Origin: Exiguobacterium sp. RIT594
Lineage (GTDB): Bacteria > Bacillota > Bacilli > Exiguobacteriales > Exiguobacteriaceae
Direction: 5' to 3'
DNA length: 64,000 nucleotides
NCBI RefSeq assembly: GCF_003339585.1
Contig: NZ_QPKF01000001.1
Span: 682,001 to 746,000 of the forward strand
Below the pieces are notes generated by a model that saw only the letters and a program-made list of their open reading frames with translations, was not told where the DNA came from and made no database searches. Shown in pieces: positions 37,489 through 48,056 of the stretch. Within the stretch, counting starts at the first letter, position 1, and each line of letters begins with the position of its first letter. The position numbers and the translations under genes are program-made.

Positions 37489-37644
37489 TCGGACCGGCAC
37501 AGGGTTCTTTTCTGACGAAAAGTTGCGTATACTAGAGAATGGATCGTTTCTCTCGAACAGGCAGTGGATCGGTCACACGAGACACGATGTATAAATCGTT
37601 CATTATTAGCAGTCCAAGCACTATGAAAACTTGAGGTGGAAGAA

Positions 37645-38511
37645 ATGACAATACAATGGTTCCCGGGACACATGGCGAAAGCACGCCGTGAAGTCACGGA
37701 AAAATTAAAGTTGATTGATGTCGTCATCGAATTGGTGGATGCACGGTTACCGATGTCGAGCCGTAATCCGATGGTCGAACAAATCACAGCAGGAAAACCG
37801 CGGCTGATCGTCCTGAATAAATCAGACATGGCTGATGCCCGTCTGACCGAAAAGTGGATGCAGGCACTTCGGAAGGATGGTGTCGACGTCATTGCAGTCG
37901 ATGCGAAGCATAACAAGGGGTTAGGACAGATTCATGAAGGTGCCTTACGCCTGATGAAAGACAAACATGACCGGATGCGGGATAAAGGGCGGAATCCAAG
38001 TGCGATTCGAGCCTTGATCATCGGAATTCCAAACGTCGGGAAATCAACGTTGATCAATCGATTGGCTGGACGGAACATCGCGATTACTGGCGACCGTCCA
38101 GGTGTGACGAAGCGTCAACAATGGATCAAAATGAAGACGGGTGAGATGGAACTGCTTGATACACCGGGAATTCTCTGGCCGAAGTTTGATGACCAGCTTG
38201 TCGGCTACCGGTTAGCGGCAACGGGCGCCATTAAGGATGATATCCTAAATATTGATGATATTGCCTTGTTTGCCATCCGTGAGTTGATGACGCGTTATCC
38301 GGAACAATTAAAACTGCGTTATCGTCTCAAGGAAATCACGGGAGAAGCTGTTGATGTATTAGAAGCCATCGGAAAAAACCGTGGTTTCGTAACCGGCGGC
38401 TATGTCGACTTTGAGCGGACAAGTGAAATGTTACTTCACGAACTCCGAACGGAGAAAATTGGTCGGGTTACGCTCGAGACCGTCGAAGAGTGGGCGACCG
38501 TTACAGAATAA
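37645..38511 (+). CDS. rbgA: Ribosome biogenesis GTPase RbgA (YlqF)
   Basis: Circularly permuted GTPase needed for late 50S assembly. The 288 residues show [16 protein letters not shown] with the catalytic-type His, G4 LNKSD, G1 [15 protein letters not shown]3 DTPG and a C-terminal ANTAR-like rRNA-binding domain (about 205-288). Start at 37645 follows GAGGTGG. TATACT at 37528-37533 with TTCTTT 17 bases upstream may be its promoter. Confidence 0.95.
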   Translation: MTIQWFPGHMAKARREVTEKLKLIDVVIELVDARLPMSSRNPMVEQITAGKPRLIVLNKSDMADARLTEKWMQALRKDGVDVIAVDAKHNKGLGQIHEGALRLMKDKHDRMRDKGRNPSAIRALIIGIPNVGKSTLINRLAGRNIAITGDRPGVTKRQQWIKMKTGEMELLDTPGILWPKFDDQLVGYRLAATGAIKDDILNIDDIALFAIRELMTRYPEQLKLRYRLKEITGEAVDVLEAIGKNRGFVTGGYVDFERTSEMLLHELRTEKIGRVTLETVEEWATVTE

Positions 38512-38514
38512 GAC

Positions 38515-38553
38515 AGGCTTGGACTTCTCGAGATGAGAAATCCAAGCTTTTTT
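38515..38553 (+). terminator. Terminator between rbgA and rnhB
   Basis: GCTTGGA (38517-38523) pairs with TCCAAGC (38541-38547), extended by an inner TTCTC/GAGAA stem, followed by TTTTTT. It is 18 bases before the rnhB start. Confidence 0.82.
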
Positions 38554-38570
38554 CGAAAAGGAGTCAAGTC

Positions 38571-39323
38571 ATGAACATTTCTGAAATCAAAGCACGATTA
38601 GCAATCGTCTCACAGGAAGAATTTGAACAAGTAAAAATCGAGTTCGCACAAGATACCCGAAAAGGAGTCGTTGCTGCCCTGAAACAGGCAGAACGCCGGT
38701 TGTTAAATGAAGCGCAACAACGACTTCAGTTTCAAGAGCGATCGTGTTTTGAAGACGAGTACCGCGCGAAAGGTCACCAGCGCATTGCTGGAGTGGATGA
38801 GGTCGGCCGGGGACCGCTTGCGGGACCGGTCGTCGCAGCAGCTGTCATTTTACCGGTCGATTTTTATCATTCCGGGCTGACAGATTCAAAACAGATGTCG
38901 AAAAAACAGCGACTTGCTGCGTATGAGCACATTCAGGAAGTCGCAGAAGTCGCAATCGGTATCGTCGAACCGGAAGAGATTGACCGGATCAACATTTACC
39001 AGGCCTCTAAACAGGCCATGCAGCAGGCTGTCGCTCAATTGACGCCGGATGCCCTGTTAGTGGACGCGATGACGCTTGATGTCGATCTCCCGCAGGAATC
39101 CCTGATTAAAGGAGATGCCCGGAGCATCTCGATTGCAGCAGCAAGTGTCGTCGCGAAAGAAACACGGGATACGATGATGGAACAATACGCCATGATTTAT
39201 CCGGAGTATGGCTTTGAACAACATGCCGGATACGGGACGGTACAACACTTACAGGCACTCGACCGTATAGGGGTGACGCCGATTCACCGGAAGACATTTA
39301 AACCGGTCCTCGACCGACTTTAG
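38571..39323 (+). CDS. rnhB: Ribonuclease HII
   Basis: Removes ribonucleotides from RNA-DNA hybrids. The 250 residues have an N-terminal substrate-binding helical extension (about 1-65) typical of Bacillales, then the catalytic Asp-Glu in GVDEVGRGPLAGPV, DSKQMSKKQR, the Asp in LLVDAMTLD, and HAGYGT. AAAGGAGTCAAG precedes the ATG at 38571. An upstream in-frame extension would overlap rbgA and the terminator. Confidence 0.95.
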   Translation: MNISEIKARLAIVSQEEFEQVKIEFAQDTRKGVVAALKQAERRLLNEAQQRLQFQERSCFEDEYRAKGHQRIAGVDEVGRGPLAGPVVAAAVILPVDFYHSGLTDSKQMSKKQRLAAYEHIQEVAEVAIGIVEPEEIDRINIYQASKQAMQQAVAQLTPDALLVDAMTLDVDLPQESLIKGDARSISIAAASVVAKETRDTMMEQYAMIYPEYGFEQHAGYGTVQHLQALDRIGVTPIHRKTFKPVLDRL

Positions 39324-39336
39324 GAGGTGAGCTATC

Positions 39337-40215
39337 ATGCAGATTGAGCATCGTGCCTTACTGCCCTTTAAAATAATTGATTCGGCCAACCAACCGTTAC
39401 GTGAAGGGGCAAACGTCATCGGTAAAGTATTGAAACTGCTTCCGGACGGTCTGATGGAACTGCAGGTCGGACAACGTGTCTTGACGGCGGGAACGACAGC
39501 CGAGCTAAAAGAGGGAGCGACCTACCGGTTTTTGGTCACGAGTACAGATGGACAGCCCGTGTTAAAAATTGTTTCACAGGAAACCAGTTCTCCGAAATTA
39601 CCGGTGCTTCCGACATTTGATCGGATCGCTCCACTTTCAGCGGAATCCGTCCCGCACACGACACGGGATGTCTTGCAACAGCTGGGGCAAAAAGTGATGG
39701 AAGGATCCGGAACAGCCTTCAAACAAGCCATCATCGAATTGGTTCAACTCGCTCGGAGTGCGGATGGGACAACAGAGGGGCAGCTCGACCGGAAGACGAG
39801 TGATCAGGTGCTGGCCCAACAGGTCATTCAAGCGACAAATGAAACCGGACGCGGTATATTTTTGTTTCAATTACCGCAATTTGGTCCGTTCGAAGAAGTC
39901 GATGTCACGATGGAGGCACCCTTTGATCAAAAAGAATTTAACCCGGATCACGCACGAATTGCTTTTTACTTAAAATTGCCGAAAGTCGGCGAAATTGCAT
40001 TGGATTTATTAATCACGGATCGAAAAATCGCGATTTCCGTTTTCCATCCGGATGACCGGATTGCCGCTTTTATGTCCCACTATCAGCCGACCATCGAACA
40101 ACGTCTGCACGAACAGGGATATGATTTGATCCGCTTCGAACAAATAGAAGCGGAAAAAGAACGGATACCGTTCCAACCGACGGATCGAAACGGAAGGGTG
40201 GATTATCAGATATGA
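39337..40215 (+). CDS. FliK-like protein (YlqG-type, flagellar hook-length control C-domain)
   Basis: A 292-residue protein without signal peptide or membrane segments. Its last third (about 205-275) has the form of the FliK C-terminal domain: ARIAFYLKLPKVGEIALDL, a short beta stretch and a helix ending in LHEQGYDLIRFE. The N-terminal part (1-about 95) is beta-rich. Gene position between rnhB and sucC is that of B. subtilis ylqG, whose role is not established. AGGAGGTGAG precedes the ATG, and the stop overlaps the next gene (ATGA), so the two are translationally coupled. The operon fliK is a separate gene at 57.7 kb. Confidence 0.75.
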   Translation: MQIEHRALLPFKIIDSANQPLREGANVIGKVLKLLPDGLMELQVGQRVLTAGTTAELKEGATYRFLVTSTDGQPVLKIVSQETSSPKLPVLPTFDRIAPLSAESVPHTTRDVLQQLGQKVMEGSGTAFKQAIIELVQLARSADGTTEGQLDRKTSDQVLAQQVIQATNETGRGIFLFQLPQFGPFEEVDVTMEAPFDQKEFNPDHARIAFYLKLPKVGEIALDLLITDRKIAISVFHPDDRIAAFMSHYQPTIEQRLHEQGYDLIRFEQIEAEKERIPFQPTDRNGRVDYQI

Positions 40216-40472
40216 AAAAAGCCATCGCCTTATCCTATGAAGAGCAGATGCAGGCTCCGAAGGTCGTCGCGAAAGGATCAGAACGGGTGGCGGAGCGAAT
40301 TCTCGAAGAAGCCCTACAACACGGTATTCCGATTCGGCAAGACAAGACGTTGGTCACCTTGCTCGACGCCGTCCAAGTCTCAGAGCAAATTCCAAATGAA
40401 TTATACGGGGTCATTGCCGAGTTATTCGCCTTTTTATATCAACTCGATCAAACAGGAATTTCGAAGAAATAA
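40212..40472 (+). CDS. ylqH: Stand-alone FlhB C-terminal-like protein (YlqH/FlhX type)
   Basis: An 86-residue protein that aligns by eye with the cytoplasmic FlhB/YscU C-terminal domain: [30 protein letters not shown], and [21 protein letters not shown]. It begins just where FlhB would continue after its autocleaved Asn-Pro-Thr-His site, so it equals the post-cleavage fragment without membrane part or cleavage site. It overlaps the FliK-like gene by four bases. Similar free FlhB-C homologues (FlhX in Helicobacter) can replace the FlhB fragment; whether this one does is inference. Confidence 0.85.
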   Translation: MKKAIALSYEEQMQAPKVVAKGSERVAERILEEALQHGIPIRQDKTLVTLLDAVQVSEQIPNELYGVIAELFAFLYQLDQTGISKK

Positions 40473-40492
40473 ATGCTTTCGGTCGATAACGA

Positions 40493-40521
40493 TAGACAGC
40501 GCTTCCAATTTTAACTACAAT
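40493..40521 (+). promoter_or_regulatory. sucCD promoter
   Basis: TAGACA (40493-40498), a 17-base spacer and TACAAT (40516-40521), 40 bases before sucC. Confidence 0.65.
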
Positions 40522-40560
40522 GAAAGAGCCGAAACTAAAGGGGTTAAGGGGGATTTTTTC

Positions 40561-41721
40561 ATGAATGTACATGAATATCAGGCAAAAGAGTTACTTCGTT
40601 CGTACGGTGTACCTGTTCCGAACGGAATTGCAGCATTTACAGTTGAAGAAGCAGTCGATGCAGCAGAACAATTGTCAGGTCCGATCAAAGTCGTAAAAGC
40701 ACAGATTCACGCAGGGGGTCGCGGTAAAGCCGGTGGTGTTAAATTGGCAAAATCGCAAGAAGAAGTGAAAGAATTCGCGACAGAGTTACTCGGCAAAACA
40801 CTCGTCACGCATCAAACAGGTCCAGAAGGTAAAGTCATCCAACGTCTTCTTGTTGAGGAAGGTTGCGCGATTGACAAGGAATACTATCTCGGGATTGTCC
40901 TTGACCGTGTAACGGGACGTGTCGTCATCATGGGTTCAAGTGAAGGCGGAATGGATATTGAGGAAGTCGCGGAAGCAACTCCGGAAAAAATCATCAAAGA
41001 AGTGGTTGATCCGGCAGTCGGTTTACAAGCTTTCCAAGCGCGTAAATTGGCGTTTGCAATGGGTGTTCCGGTTAAACTTGTCAATAAATTCGTCGGTATG
41101 GTCACGAAATTGTATACATTCTTCGTCGATAAAGACTGCTCGATTGCTGAAATCAACCCACTCGTCACAACAAAAGACGGTGATGTCTTGGCACTTGATG
41201 CAAAACTCAACTTTGATTCAAACGCGTTATACCGTCATGCGGATGTCGTTGCACTCCGTGACGAGTCAGAAGAGGATCCGCGTGAAGTGGAAGCTTCTAA
41301 AAATGACTTAAACTATATCGCACTCGACGGAAACATCGGATGTCTCGTCAACGGTGCAGGTCTCGCGATGGCGACGATGGATATCATCAAGCATTTCAGC
41401 GGCGATCCAGCAAACTTCCTTGATGTCGGTGGCGGTGCGACAAAAGAAAAAGTAACAGAAGCCTTTAAATTGATTTTATCGGATGAGAACGTCAAAGGGA
41501 TTTTCGTTAACATCTTTGGTGGAATCATGAAGTGTGACGTCATTGCAGAAGGTATCGTTGCCGCAACAAAAGAAGTGGGCTTAGAATTGCCACTCGTCGT
41601 CCGTCTCGAAGGAACAAATGTCGATGCCGGGAAACAAATTCTCAAAGATTCAGGTCTAGCGATTACAGCAGCTACATCAATGGCAGACGGCGCAGAAAAA
41701 ATTGCTGCGCTCGTGAAGTAA
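40561..41721 (+). CDS. sucC: Succinyl-CoA synthetase (ADP-forming) beta subunit
   Basis: TCA-cycle enzyme making ATP, succinate and CoA from succinyl-CoA. The 386 residues start [18 protein letters not shown], followed by the ATP-grasp fold ([23 protein letters not shown]), and the CoA-ligase domain with [11 protein letters not shown] and FVNIFGG. The ATG at 40561 follows AAGGGGG; in-frame upstream codons read through ylqH and are rejected. Confidence 0.96.
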   Translation: MNVHEYQAKELLRSYGVPVPNGIAAFTVEEAVDAAEQLSGPIKVVKAQIHAGGRGKAGGVKLAKSQEEVKEFATELLGKTLVTHQTGPEGKVIQRLLVEEGCAIDKEYYLGIVLDRVTGRVVIMGSSEGGMDIEEVAEATPEKIIKEVVDPAVGLQAFQARKLAFAMGVPVKLVNKFVGMVTKLYTFFVDKDCSIAEINPLVTTKDGDVLALDAKLNFDSNALYRHADVVALRDESEEDPREVEASKNDLNYIALDGNIGCLVNGAGLAMATMDIIKHFSGDPANFLDVGGGATKEKVTEAFKLILSDENVKGIFVNIFGGIMKCDVIAEGIVAATKEVGLELPLVVRLEGTNVDAGKQILKDSGLAITAATSMADGAEKIAALVK

Positions 41722-41734
41722 GGGGGAGCTAAGG

Positions 41735-42649
41735 ATGAGTATTTGGGTAAATGAATCAACAAAAGTCATCATTCAAGGAATTACAGGGAATCAAGGGATG
41801 TTCCACGGCGAACAGATGATTGATTACGGAACGAACCTCGTAGGTGGCGTGACACCAGGTAAAGGTGGAACGGAAGTATTAGGAGTACCGGTCTTCGATA
41901 CAGTAGCACAAGCAGTCGAAAAAACAGCTGCCAATGCTTCAATCATCTATGTACCGCCTGCATTTGCAGCGGATGCCATCATGGAAGCAGCGGATGCGAA
42001 CATCGCTTTGATCATTTGTATCACGGAAGGAATTCCGGTTCTTGATATGGTCAAAGTAAAACGTTATCTGGACGGAAAACCAGTCCGTCTGATCGGTCCA
42101 AACTGTCCAGGTGTGATTACGCCAGGCGTTGCGAAGCTTGGGATCATGCCAGGATACATTCATACACCAGGTCACGTCGGAATCGTTTCACGTTCTGGAA
42201 CGTTGACGTATGAAGCCGTGCATCAATTGACGACAGCAGGAATTGGTCAATCAACAGCAGTCGGAATCGGTGGCGATCCGGTCAACGGAACAGATTTTAT
42301 TGATACGCTCAAAGCGTTTAATGAAGATCCGGAAACAAAAGCCGTTATCATGCTTGGTGAAATTGGTGGAACGGCAGAGGAAGAAGCGGCTGAGTGGGTC
42401 AAAGCCAACATGACGAAGCCGGTCATCGGATTCATCGGTGGACAAACAGCACCTGAAGGCAAACGGATGGGTCATGCCGGTGCCATCATTTCAGGTGGTA
42501 AAGGAACAGCTGCAGAAAAAATCAAAACACTTCGTGCTAACGGTATCGAAGTGGCAGAAACGCCAGCTATCATCGGTGAGACGTTGATTCGTGTCATCAA
42601 AGAAGCCGGTATTTACGATGAATGTGTCACAGGTTCAACTGTGAACTAA
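41735..42649 (+). CDS. sucD: Succinyl-CoA synthetase (ADP-forming) alpha subunit
   Basis: Partner of sucC, 304 residues. A CoA-binding Rossmann domain ([23 protein letters not shown]) is followed by the domain with the phosphorylated His in [10 protein letters not shown]. Thirteen bases separate it from sucC with AGGGGGAGC between. A terminator follows. Confidence 0.96.
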   Translation: MSIWVNESTKVIIQGITGNQGMFHGEQMIDYGTNLVGGVTPGKGGTEVLGVPVFDTVAQAVEKTAANASIIYVPPAFAADAIMEAADANIALIICITEGIPVLDMVKVKRYLDGKPVRLIGPNCPGVITPGVAKLGIMPGYIHTPGHVGIVSRSGTLTYEAVHQLTTAGIGQSTAVGIGGDPVNGTDFIDTLKAFNEDPETKAVIMLGEIGGTAEEEAAEWVKANMTKPVIGFIGGQTAPEGKRMGHAGAIISGGKGTAAEKIKTLRANGIEVAETPAIIGETLIRVIKEAGIYDECVTGSTVN

Positions 42650-42656
42650 ACAAGAG

Positions 42657-42693
42657 GCCAGCTGTCCTGATTTAATCAGGACGGCTTTCTTCT
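42657..42693 (+). terminator. sucCD terminator
   Basis: GTCCTGATT pairs with AATCAGGAC, extended by AGC/GCT, followed by TTCTTCT. Confidence 0.78.
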
Positions 42694-42713
42694 ATATAAA
42701 AGGAGCGGAATGA

Positions 42714-43541
42714 ATGGACAGAGAACTGTATGCACGTTTTGCGACTTGCCGGGTTCCGTATTCAATCGTTGTCTTGATCGAGCAGTACGGTCTTTTACCG
42801 GTAGAGGATTTACCCGTGTCAAAATCCATCAAAAACCGTTATCAGCAAGCCCTACAATTGGATCAAGTCCCAACGAACCTTCTTGTTCCCGGAGACCCGT
42901 GTTTCCCGATGTCGTTACTTCAGATTCCTCAACCTGTCTACGGTCTTTTCTTCAGCGGTGACCCTTCCTTATTACAACAGCCGATGATCAGTATCATCGG
43001 AAGTCGTCAACCTTCTCCTTCACACTCAAAACGTTTATCTTTCTTACGTCCCTTTTTTGAGTCTCCATTCGTCACGGTGTCAGGTGGCGCCCTTGGCATT
43101 GATTCTCTTGTACATCGTCTTTCCCTTAAACATCATCAAGCGACGATTGCTGTGTTAGCGAGCGGTTTTGATTGCCTGTATCCCGTCCGGCATTCACAAC
43201 TGTTTCAGCGGATTCAACAAGCAGGTCTGCTGTTATCGGAGTATCCCGCTCCAACCCCAGTCAAGAAATATCAGTTTTTAGAACGAAACCGGATCATCTC
43301 TGGCCTGGCTTCAGGATTGATCATCGTCGAGGCAACCCGGAAAAGCGGAACGATGAACACGGCCGGTCACGCGCTGGAACAGGGGAAAGACGTGTATTGT
43401 ATCCCCGGTTGTCCGACAGAAAAACACTTTCAAGGGACAAATCAACTGATTGCGGAAGGGGCGATTCCACTCTTAAATCCGGAAGAAGTTTCAAAAAGTA
43501 TCTTGATGAACGTTGACAAATGGGAATCGAGACTACTATGA
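42714..43541 (+). CDS. dprA: DNA processing protein DprA (Smf)
   Basis: Binds incoming single strands during transformation and loads RecA. The 275 residues have a short N-terminal helical part and the Rossmann fold with SIIGSRQPS, VSGGALGIDSLVH, VLASGFDCLYP, NRIISGLASGLIIVEA and KSGTMNTAGHALEQGKDV. The C-terminal winged-helix seen in some DprA proteins is absent, as in Bacillus. GGAG precedes the ATG. An ATG four bases earlier in another frame is a shadow. Confidence 0.93.
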   Translation: MDRELYARFATCRVPYSIVVLIEQYGLLPVEDLPVSKSIKNRYQQALQLDQVPTNLLVPGDPCFPMSLLQIPQPVYGLFFSGDPSLLQQPMISIIGSRQPSPSHSKRLSFLRPFFESPFVTVSGGALGIDSLVHRLSLKHHQATIAVLASGFDCLYPVRHSQLFQRIQQAGLLLSEYPAPTPVKKYQFLERNRIISGLASGLIIVEATRKSGTMNTAGHALEQGKDVYCIPGCPTEKHFQGTNQLIAEGAIPLLNPEEVSKSILMNVDKWESRLL

Positions 43542-43542
43542 T
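43513..43542 (+). promoter_or_regulatory. topA promoter
   Basis: Perfect TTGACA (43513-43518) inside the end of dprA, an 18-base spacer and TATGAT (43537-43542), 47 bases before topA. Confidence 0.7.
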
Positions 43543-43588
43543 AAGTGAGATTAAAATACGAGTACGCCTCTAATAGGGAGCGATTGTA

Positions 43589-45685
43589 ATGGCAAAATAT
43601 TTAGTAATTGTCGAATCACCTGCAAAGGCAAAAACCATCAAACGTTATCTCGGTTCAAACTATACCGTGAAAGCTTCGATGGGGCATGTCATCGACTTAC
43701 CGAAAAGTCAAATGGGTGTTGACGTAGAACATGACTATGAACCAAAGTATATTACGATTCGTGGTAAAGGTCCGGTTTTAAAAGAGTTAAAAACGGCCGC
43801 TAAAAAAGCACAAAAAATCTATCTCGCAGCCGACCCGGACCGCGAAGGGGAAGCAATCGCTTGGCACTTAGCGAAAGCCCTCGGTGTCGATGAATCGACA
43901 GAATGCCGGGTCGTCTTTAATGAAATCACGAAAGACGCCATCAAAGATTCGTTCAAGAGACCCCGCAAGATCAATTATGATCTTGTCGATGCACAACAGG
44001 CACGGCGTATCTTGGACCGTCTCGTCGGTTACAGTATGAGTCCGTTACTTTGGAAGAAAATTAAAAAAGGATTATCAGCAGGACGTGTTCAATCGGTTGC
44101 TGTGAAGATGATCATTGACCGTGAACAGGAAATCAATGCCTTTTTACCGGAAGAATATTGGACGATTAAACTAGAGCTTGATGCCAATGGTGAAAAACTC
44201 GAAGCCAACTTCTACGGAGTTGACGGAAAGAAACGTGAATTGCACTCGGAAGAAGAAGTCAATGAAATATTGGCAAAACTGTCAGAGTCCTTCACGGTAG
44301 ATTCCGTGACGAAAAAAGAACGTCGCCGGAATCCGGCCTTGCCGTTTACAACGAGTTCGCTTCAACAAGAAGCAGCCCGCAAGCTGAACTTCCGTGCGAA
44401 AAAGACGATGATGATTGCCCAGCAATTATATGAAGGAATCGAGCTCGGAAAAGAAGGGACGGTCGGTTTGATTACGTACATGCGGACCGATTCAACCCGG
44501 ACATCTGAAACCGCCAACATTGAAGCACAAGGGTTCATCGAAAATGCGTACGGAAAAGAATATATCGCTGTTGAAAAACGGAAAGAGAAAAAAGCAGCGA
44601 ATTCGCAGGATGCCCACGAAGCGGTTCGTCCGACATCGACGATGCGTGACCCGCAACTTGTCAAATCGTATTTATCCCGTGATCAGTTCCGGTTATACAA
44701 ATTAATTTGGGAACGGTTTGTTGCGAGCCAAATGGCTCCGGCTGTTCTCGATACAGTCAAAGTCGACTTGGTTTCAAACGATGTCATGTTCCGGGCAAAC
44801 GGTTCGACGGTCAAATTTGCCGGATTCATGAAAGTTTATATTGAAGATACAGACGATGAGACAGTAACAGACGTCAAGGACGGTTTGCTACCACCGCTTG
44901 AAGACGGTGAAGTATTGGAACAGGAAATGATTGAGCCGAAACAACACTTTACCCAACCACCACCGCGGTATACCGAGGCACGTCTCGTCCGAGCGATGGA
45001 AGAACTCGGGATTGGCCGTCCATCGACGTATGCACCAACACTCGATACGATTCAAAAGCGTGGTTATGTGACGCTCGAAGAGAAAAAATTCTTGCCGACC
45101 GAACTCGGGGAACTGGTCATTGATATGATCAGTGATTATTTCCAAGAATTCATCACGGTTCAATTTACGGCTGACATGGAAGCATTGCTCGATGCAATCG
45201 AAAAAGGGGACATGCAGTGGACGGAAGTCGTCGATCCGATTTATAAATCGTTTGAAAAACGTCTGACACGTGCAGAAGCCGAAATCGAAAAAATCGAAAT
45301 CAAGGATGAACCGGCCGGAGAAGATTGTGAAGTCTGTGGTCACGCGATGGTCATCAAGATGGGTCGTTATGGTAAATTCATGGCGTGCTCAAACTTCCCG
45401 GAATGCCGCAACACCAAACCGATTCAAGTTGAGATCGGTGTCAAATGTCCGACGTGTGGAACAGGTGAAATCGTCGAACGCCGCAGTAAAAAAGGACGCC
45501 TGTTCTACGGCTGTTCGAATTATCCGGAATGTGAATTCGTCTCATGGGATAAACCGGTCGAAGAACCATGCCCGGTTTGCAGCAGTATGATGGTACAAAA
45601 GAAAATCAAGAACGGTGTGAAAGTAGAATGTACGTCTTGCGGACATCACGAAACACGCATCGATCAGGAGCAAGAGGAGGAATGA
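43589..45685 (+). CDS. topA: DNA topoisomerase I
   Basis: Type IA enzyme that relaxes negative supercoils. The 698 residues contain the TOPRIM domain ([31 protein letters not shown]), the core with [11 protein letters not shown], the catalytic Tyr in [13 protein letters not shown], and three C-terminal zinc-ribbon units starting CEVCG, CPTCG and CPVCS. Length is normal. AGGGAGCG precedes the ATG. Confidence 0.97.
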   Translation: MAKYLVIVESPAKAKTIKRYLGSNYTVKASMGHVIDLPKSQMGVDVEHDYEPKYITIRGKGPVLKELKTAAKKAQKIYLAADPDREGEAIAWHLAKALGVDESTECRVVFNEITKDAIKDSFKRPRKINYDLVDAQQARRILDRLVGYSMSPLLWKKIKKGLSAGRVQSVAVKMIIDREQEINAFLPEEYWTIKLELDANGEKLEANFYGVDGKKRELHSEEEVNEILAKLSESFTVDSVTKKERRRNPALPFTTSSLQQEAARKLNFRAKKTMMIAQQLYEGIELGKEGTVGLITYMRTDSTRTSETANIEAQGFIENAYGKEYIAVEKRKEKKAANSQDAHEAVRPTSTMRDPQLVKSYLSRDQFRLYKLIWERFVASQMAPAVLDTVKVDLVSNDVMFRANGSTVKFAGFMKVYIEDTDDETVTDVKDGLLPPLEDGEVLEQEMIEPKQHFTQPPPRYTEARLVRAMEELGIGRPSTYAPTLDTIQKRGYVTLEEKKFLPTELGELVIDMISDYFQEFITVQFTADMEALLDAIEKGDMQWTEVVDPIYKSFEKRLTRAEAEIEKIEIKDEPAGEDCEVCGHAMVIKMGRYGKFMACSNFPECRNTKPIQVEIGVKCPTCGTGEIVERRSKKGRLFYGCSNYPECEFVSWDKPVEEPCPVCSSMMVQKKIKNGVKVECTSCGHHETRIDQEQEEE

Positions 45686-45688
45686 CCG

Positions 45689-46993
45689 ATGAAGCGGGTA
45701 ACCGTAATCGGCGCCGGTCTCGCAGGTTCTGAAGCAGCATGGCAACTTGCGAAACGCGGTGTACAAGTAGATTTATATGAAATGCGACCAGTCAAGCAGA
45801 CACCTGCTCACCATACCGACCAATTTGCAGAGCTCGTCTGCTCGAACTCACTTCGGGCCAATCAACTGACAAATGCAGTCGGTGTATTAAAAGAAGAAAT
45901 GCGCCAACTCGACTCACTTATCCTCAAAGCTGCCGATCTTGCGAGTGTGCCGGCAGGTGGTGCGCTTGCTGTCGATCGACATGACTTTGCCGGATACGTG
46001 ACGGAAACATTAAAAAATCATCCGAACGTCACGGTGCATCATGAAGAACTTGAAGCGATTCCGGATGGTCCGACCATCGTCGCGACAGGTCCTTTAACAA
46101 GTGCCGCCTTGTCCGAATCCCTGAAGCAGTTCACCGGAGAAGATTACCTGTACTTCTTTGACGCTGCCGCACCGATTCTTGACGGTGATACGATTGACCG
46201 CGATAAAGTGTATTTAAAGTCACGTTATGATAAAGGGGAAGCAGCTTACTTGAACTGTCCGATGACAGAAGAAGAGTTTATGCATTTCCACAATGAGTTG
46301 ATTCAAGCGGAAGTCGTTCCATTAAAAGAGTTCGAGAAGGAAATCTACTTTGAAGGTTGTATGCCGTTTGAAGTACTGGCGTCACGCGGACCGAAAACAC
46401 TGTTGTTCGGACCGATGAAACCGGTTGGGCTTGAAGATCCGAAAACGGGTGAACGTCCGTATGCCGTCGTTCAACTCCGTCAGGATAACTCGGCCGGAAC
46501 ACTGTTCAACCTCGTCGGATTCCAGACGCACCTCAAATGGGGCGAACAAAAACGGATCATCCGTTTGATTCCAGGACTTGAAAACGCTGAAATCGTTCGT
46601 TATGGTGTCATGCACCGCAATACGTTCGTCAATTCCCCGAACTTGTTGCAACCGACGTATCAAACACGGACACGTCCGGATCTATTCTTTGCCGGGCAGA
46701 TGACAGGTGTCGAAGGATACGTCGAATCAGCTGCTTCCGGTTTGACGGCAGGTATCAATGCGGCTCGTTTAGTTAATGAAGCGGAACCGATCGCCTTCCC
46801 GAAGGAAACGATGATGGGTGCGATGGCGCATTATATTACGACGACAGAAGGAAAAAACTTCCAACCGATGAATGCGAACTTCGGACTGGTACCGGGACTT
46901 GCCGACCAAACCGGTCGAATGAGAAAACCGGAAAAATATGCGCTCCTTGCCGAGCGGGCATTGGATGCAATTAAAGACTTTACCGATATGTAA
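45689..46993 (+). CDS. trmFO: tRNA (uracil-54-C5)-methyltransferase, folate/FAD dependent
   Basis: Makes ribothymidine at T54 of tRNA from methylenetetrahydrofolate. The 434 residues begin with the FAD-binding [17 protein letters not shown], contain the strongly conserved [19 protein letters not shown] and the reactive-Cys segment [12 protein letters not shown], and the C-terminal [17 protein letters not shown]. It starts three bases after topA behind AAGAGGAGGAA. Confidence 0.96.
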   Translation: MKRVTVIGAGLAGSEAAWQLAKRGVQVDLYEMRPVKQTPAHHTDQFAELVCSNSLRANQLTNAVGVLKEEMRQLDSLILKAADLASVPAGGALAVDRHDFAGYVTETLKNHPNVTVHHEELEAIPDGPTIVATGPLTSAALSESLKQFTGEDYLYFFDAAAPILDGDTIDRDKVYLKSRYDKGEAAYLNCPMTEEEFMHFHNELIQAEVVPLKEFEKEIYFEGCMPFEVLASRGPKTLLFGPMKPVGLEDPKTGERPYAVVQLRQDNSAGTLFNLVGFQTHLKWGEQKRIIRLIPGLENAEIVRYGVMHRNTFVNSPNLLQPTYQTRTRPDLFFAGQMTGVEGYVESAASGLTAGINAARLVNEAEPIAFPKETMMGAMAHYITTTEGKNFQPMNANFGLVPGLADQTGRMRKPEKYALLAERALDAIKDFTDM

Positions 46994-46997
46994 AGAG

Positions 46998-47043
46998 GAT
47001 GGGGGAGAAGGCGCAAATCAGCGTTCTTTTCTCCCATTTCTTA
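46998..47043 (+). terminator. trmFO terminator
   Basis: GGGAGAA (47003-47009) pairs with TTCTCCC (47029-47035), with an inner GCGC/GCGT-type partial stem, then a T-rich tail. Confidence 0.65.
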
Positions 47044-47093
47044 ATTTGTCATAAAAGCGTGATAATTTTGTTATTTTTCCGATTTTTGGTCTA

Positions 47094-47122
47094 TTGTCAG
47101 ACTACTTCCGGTGTGCTATGCT
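47094..47122 (+). promoter_or_regulatory. xerC-hslVU-codY promoter
   Basis: TTGTCA (47094-47099), a 17-base spacer and TATGCT (47117-47122), 42 bases before xerC. It corresponds to the promoter position of the codV-clpQ-clpY-codY operon in B. subtilis. Confidence 0.65.
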
Positions 47123-47164
47123 AAGGGCGATTCGAGTATGAAATGGTTAGAAGGGGGCTCATCA

Positions 47165-48043
47165 ATGGGAGTAGACTCAGAGTTTGATGTACTGCGAAAA
47201 TCGTTTTTACGGTACGTGCACATCGAGCGTCAATTATCTCCAAATACGGGCCGTTCTTATGATCAAACACTTCGACAATACGCCGCTTTTTGCCTCGATC
47301 ATCAGCTGAGATCGATTGAATTGGCAACTGCACGGCGTTATTTGTTTGCTCTTTATGACCAAAAAGCATCTAAATCAACGATCGCTCAAAAAGTATCTTG
47401 TTTGAAACAGTTCGGACGTTTTGTGACGCGGGATACAAATGACGTCAATCCTTTTGAGGGATTAAAGGCACCGAAACGTGTCCAAACGTTGCCGACGTTT
47501 TTAGTACCATCAGAATACGAACGATTTTTAGAAGTTTTCCGAACGTCGGATTCATTAGGCGTACGGAATGTGGCATTGATTGAGTTGCTGTATGCGACAG
47601 GAATGCGTGTCAGCGAATTAGCCGGATTGAACGTAAAAGATTTGGATCCGGACTTGGAATATGTGCATGTATACGGAAAAGGACGAAAAGAACGGATTAC
47701 ACCGATCGGATCCTTTGCGAGAAAAGCCTTGTCCGAGTATTTGATGGAACGACAACCGGCCGAGGATGAAGCACAAGCCGTTTTTCTTTCTCGTTCTGGT
47801 CGCCGTTTGACAACGGACGGGATTCGGAAAATCTTAAAAAAGGCAGATCCGTTTTTATCGAAACACGTGACACCACATGCTTTACGACATAGTTTCGCGA
47901 CCGATTTACTGGAACGTGGAGCAGATTTACGAGCGGTGCAAGAATTGCTTGGGCATGCTTCATTATCGACGACAGGGCAATATACACACGTCACGACGGA
48001 GCGGCTACGGCATGTTTATCAGCAAGCGCATCCGCGTGCCTAA
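47165..48043 (+). CDS. xerC: Tyrosine recombinase XerC (CodV)
   Basis: Resolves chromosome dimers at dif together with XerD. The 292 residues contain an N-terminal SAM-like core-binding domain (about 1-90) and the catalytic domain with Arg in [12 protein letters not shown], Lys in VYGKGRKER, His-X-X-Arg in [12 protein letters not shown], and His/Tyr in [14 protein letters not shown]. The ATG at 47165 follows AGAAGGGGGC; an in-frame ATG 27 bases earlier is weaker. Confidence 0.93.
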   Translation: MGVDSEFDVLRKSFLRYVHIERQLSPNTGRSYDQTLRQYAAFCLDHQLRSIELATARRYLFALYDQKASKSTIAQKVSCLKQFGRFVTRDTNDVNPFEGLKAPKRVQTLPTFLVPSEYERFLEVFRTSDSLGVRNVALIELLYATGMRVSELAGLNVKDLDPDLEYVHVYGKGRKERITPIGSFARKALSEYLMERQPAEDEAQAVFLSRSGRRLTTDGIRKILKKADPFLSKHVTPHALRHSFATDLLERGADLRAVQELLGHASLSTTGQYTHVTTERLRHVYQQAHPRA

Positions 48044-48056
48044 GGGAGGAAATAGC

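Noticed and set aside
42710-42961. Open frame starting four bases before dprA
   Set aside because: It is a frame-shifted shadow; the dprA frame carries all family motifs and shares the same ribosome-binding site.
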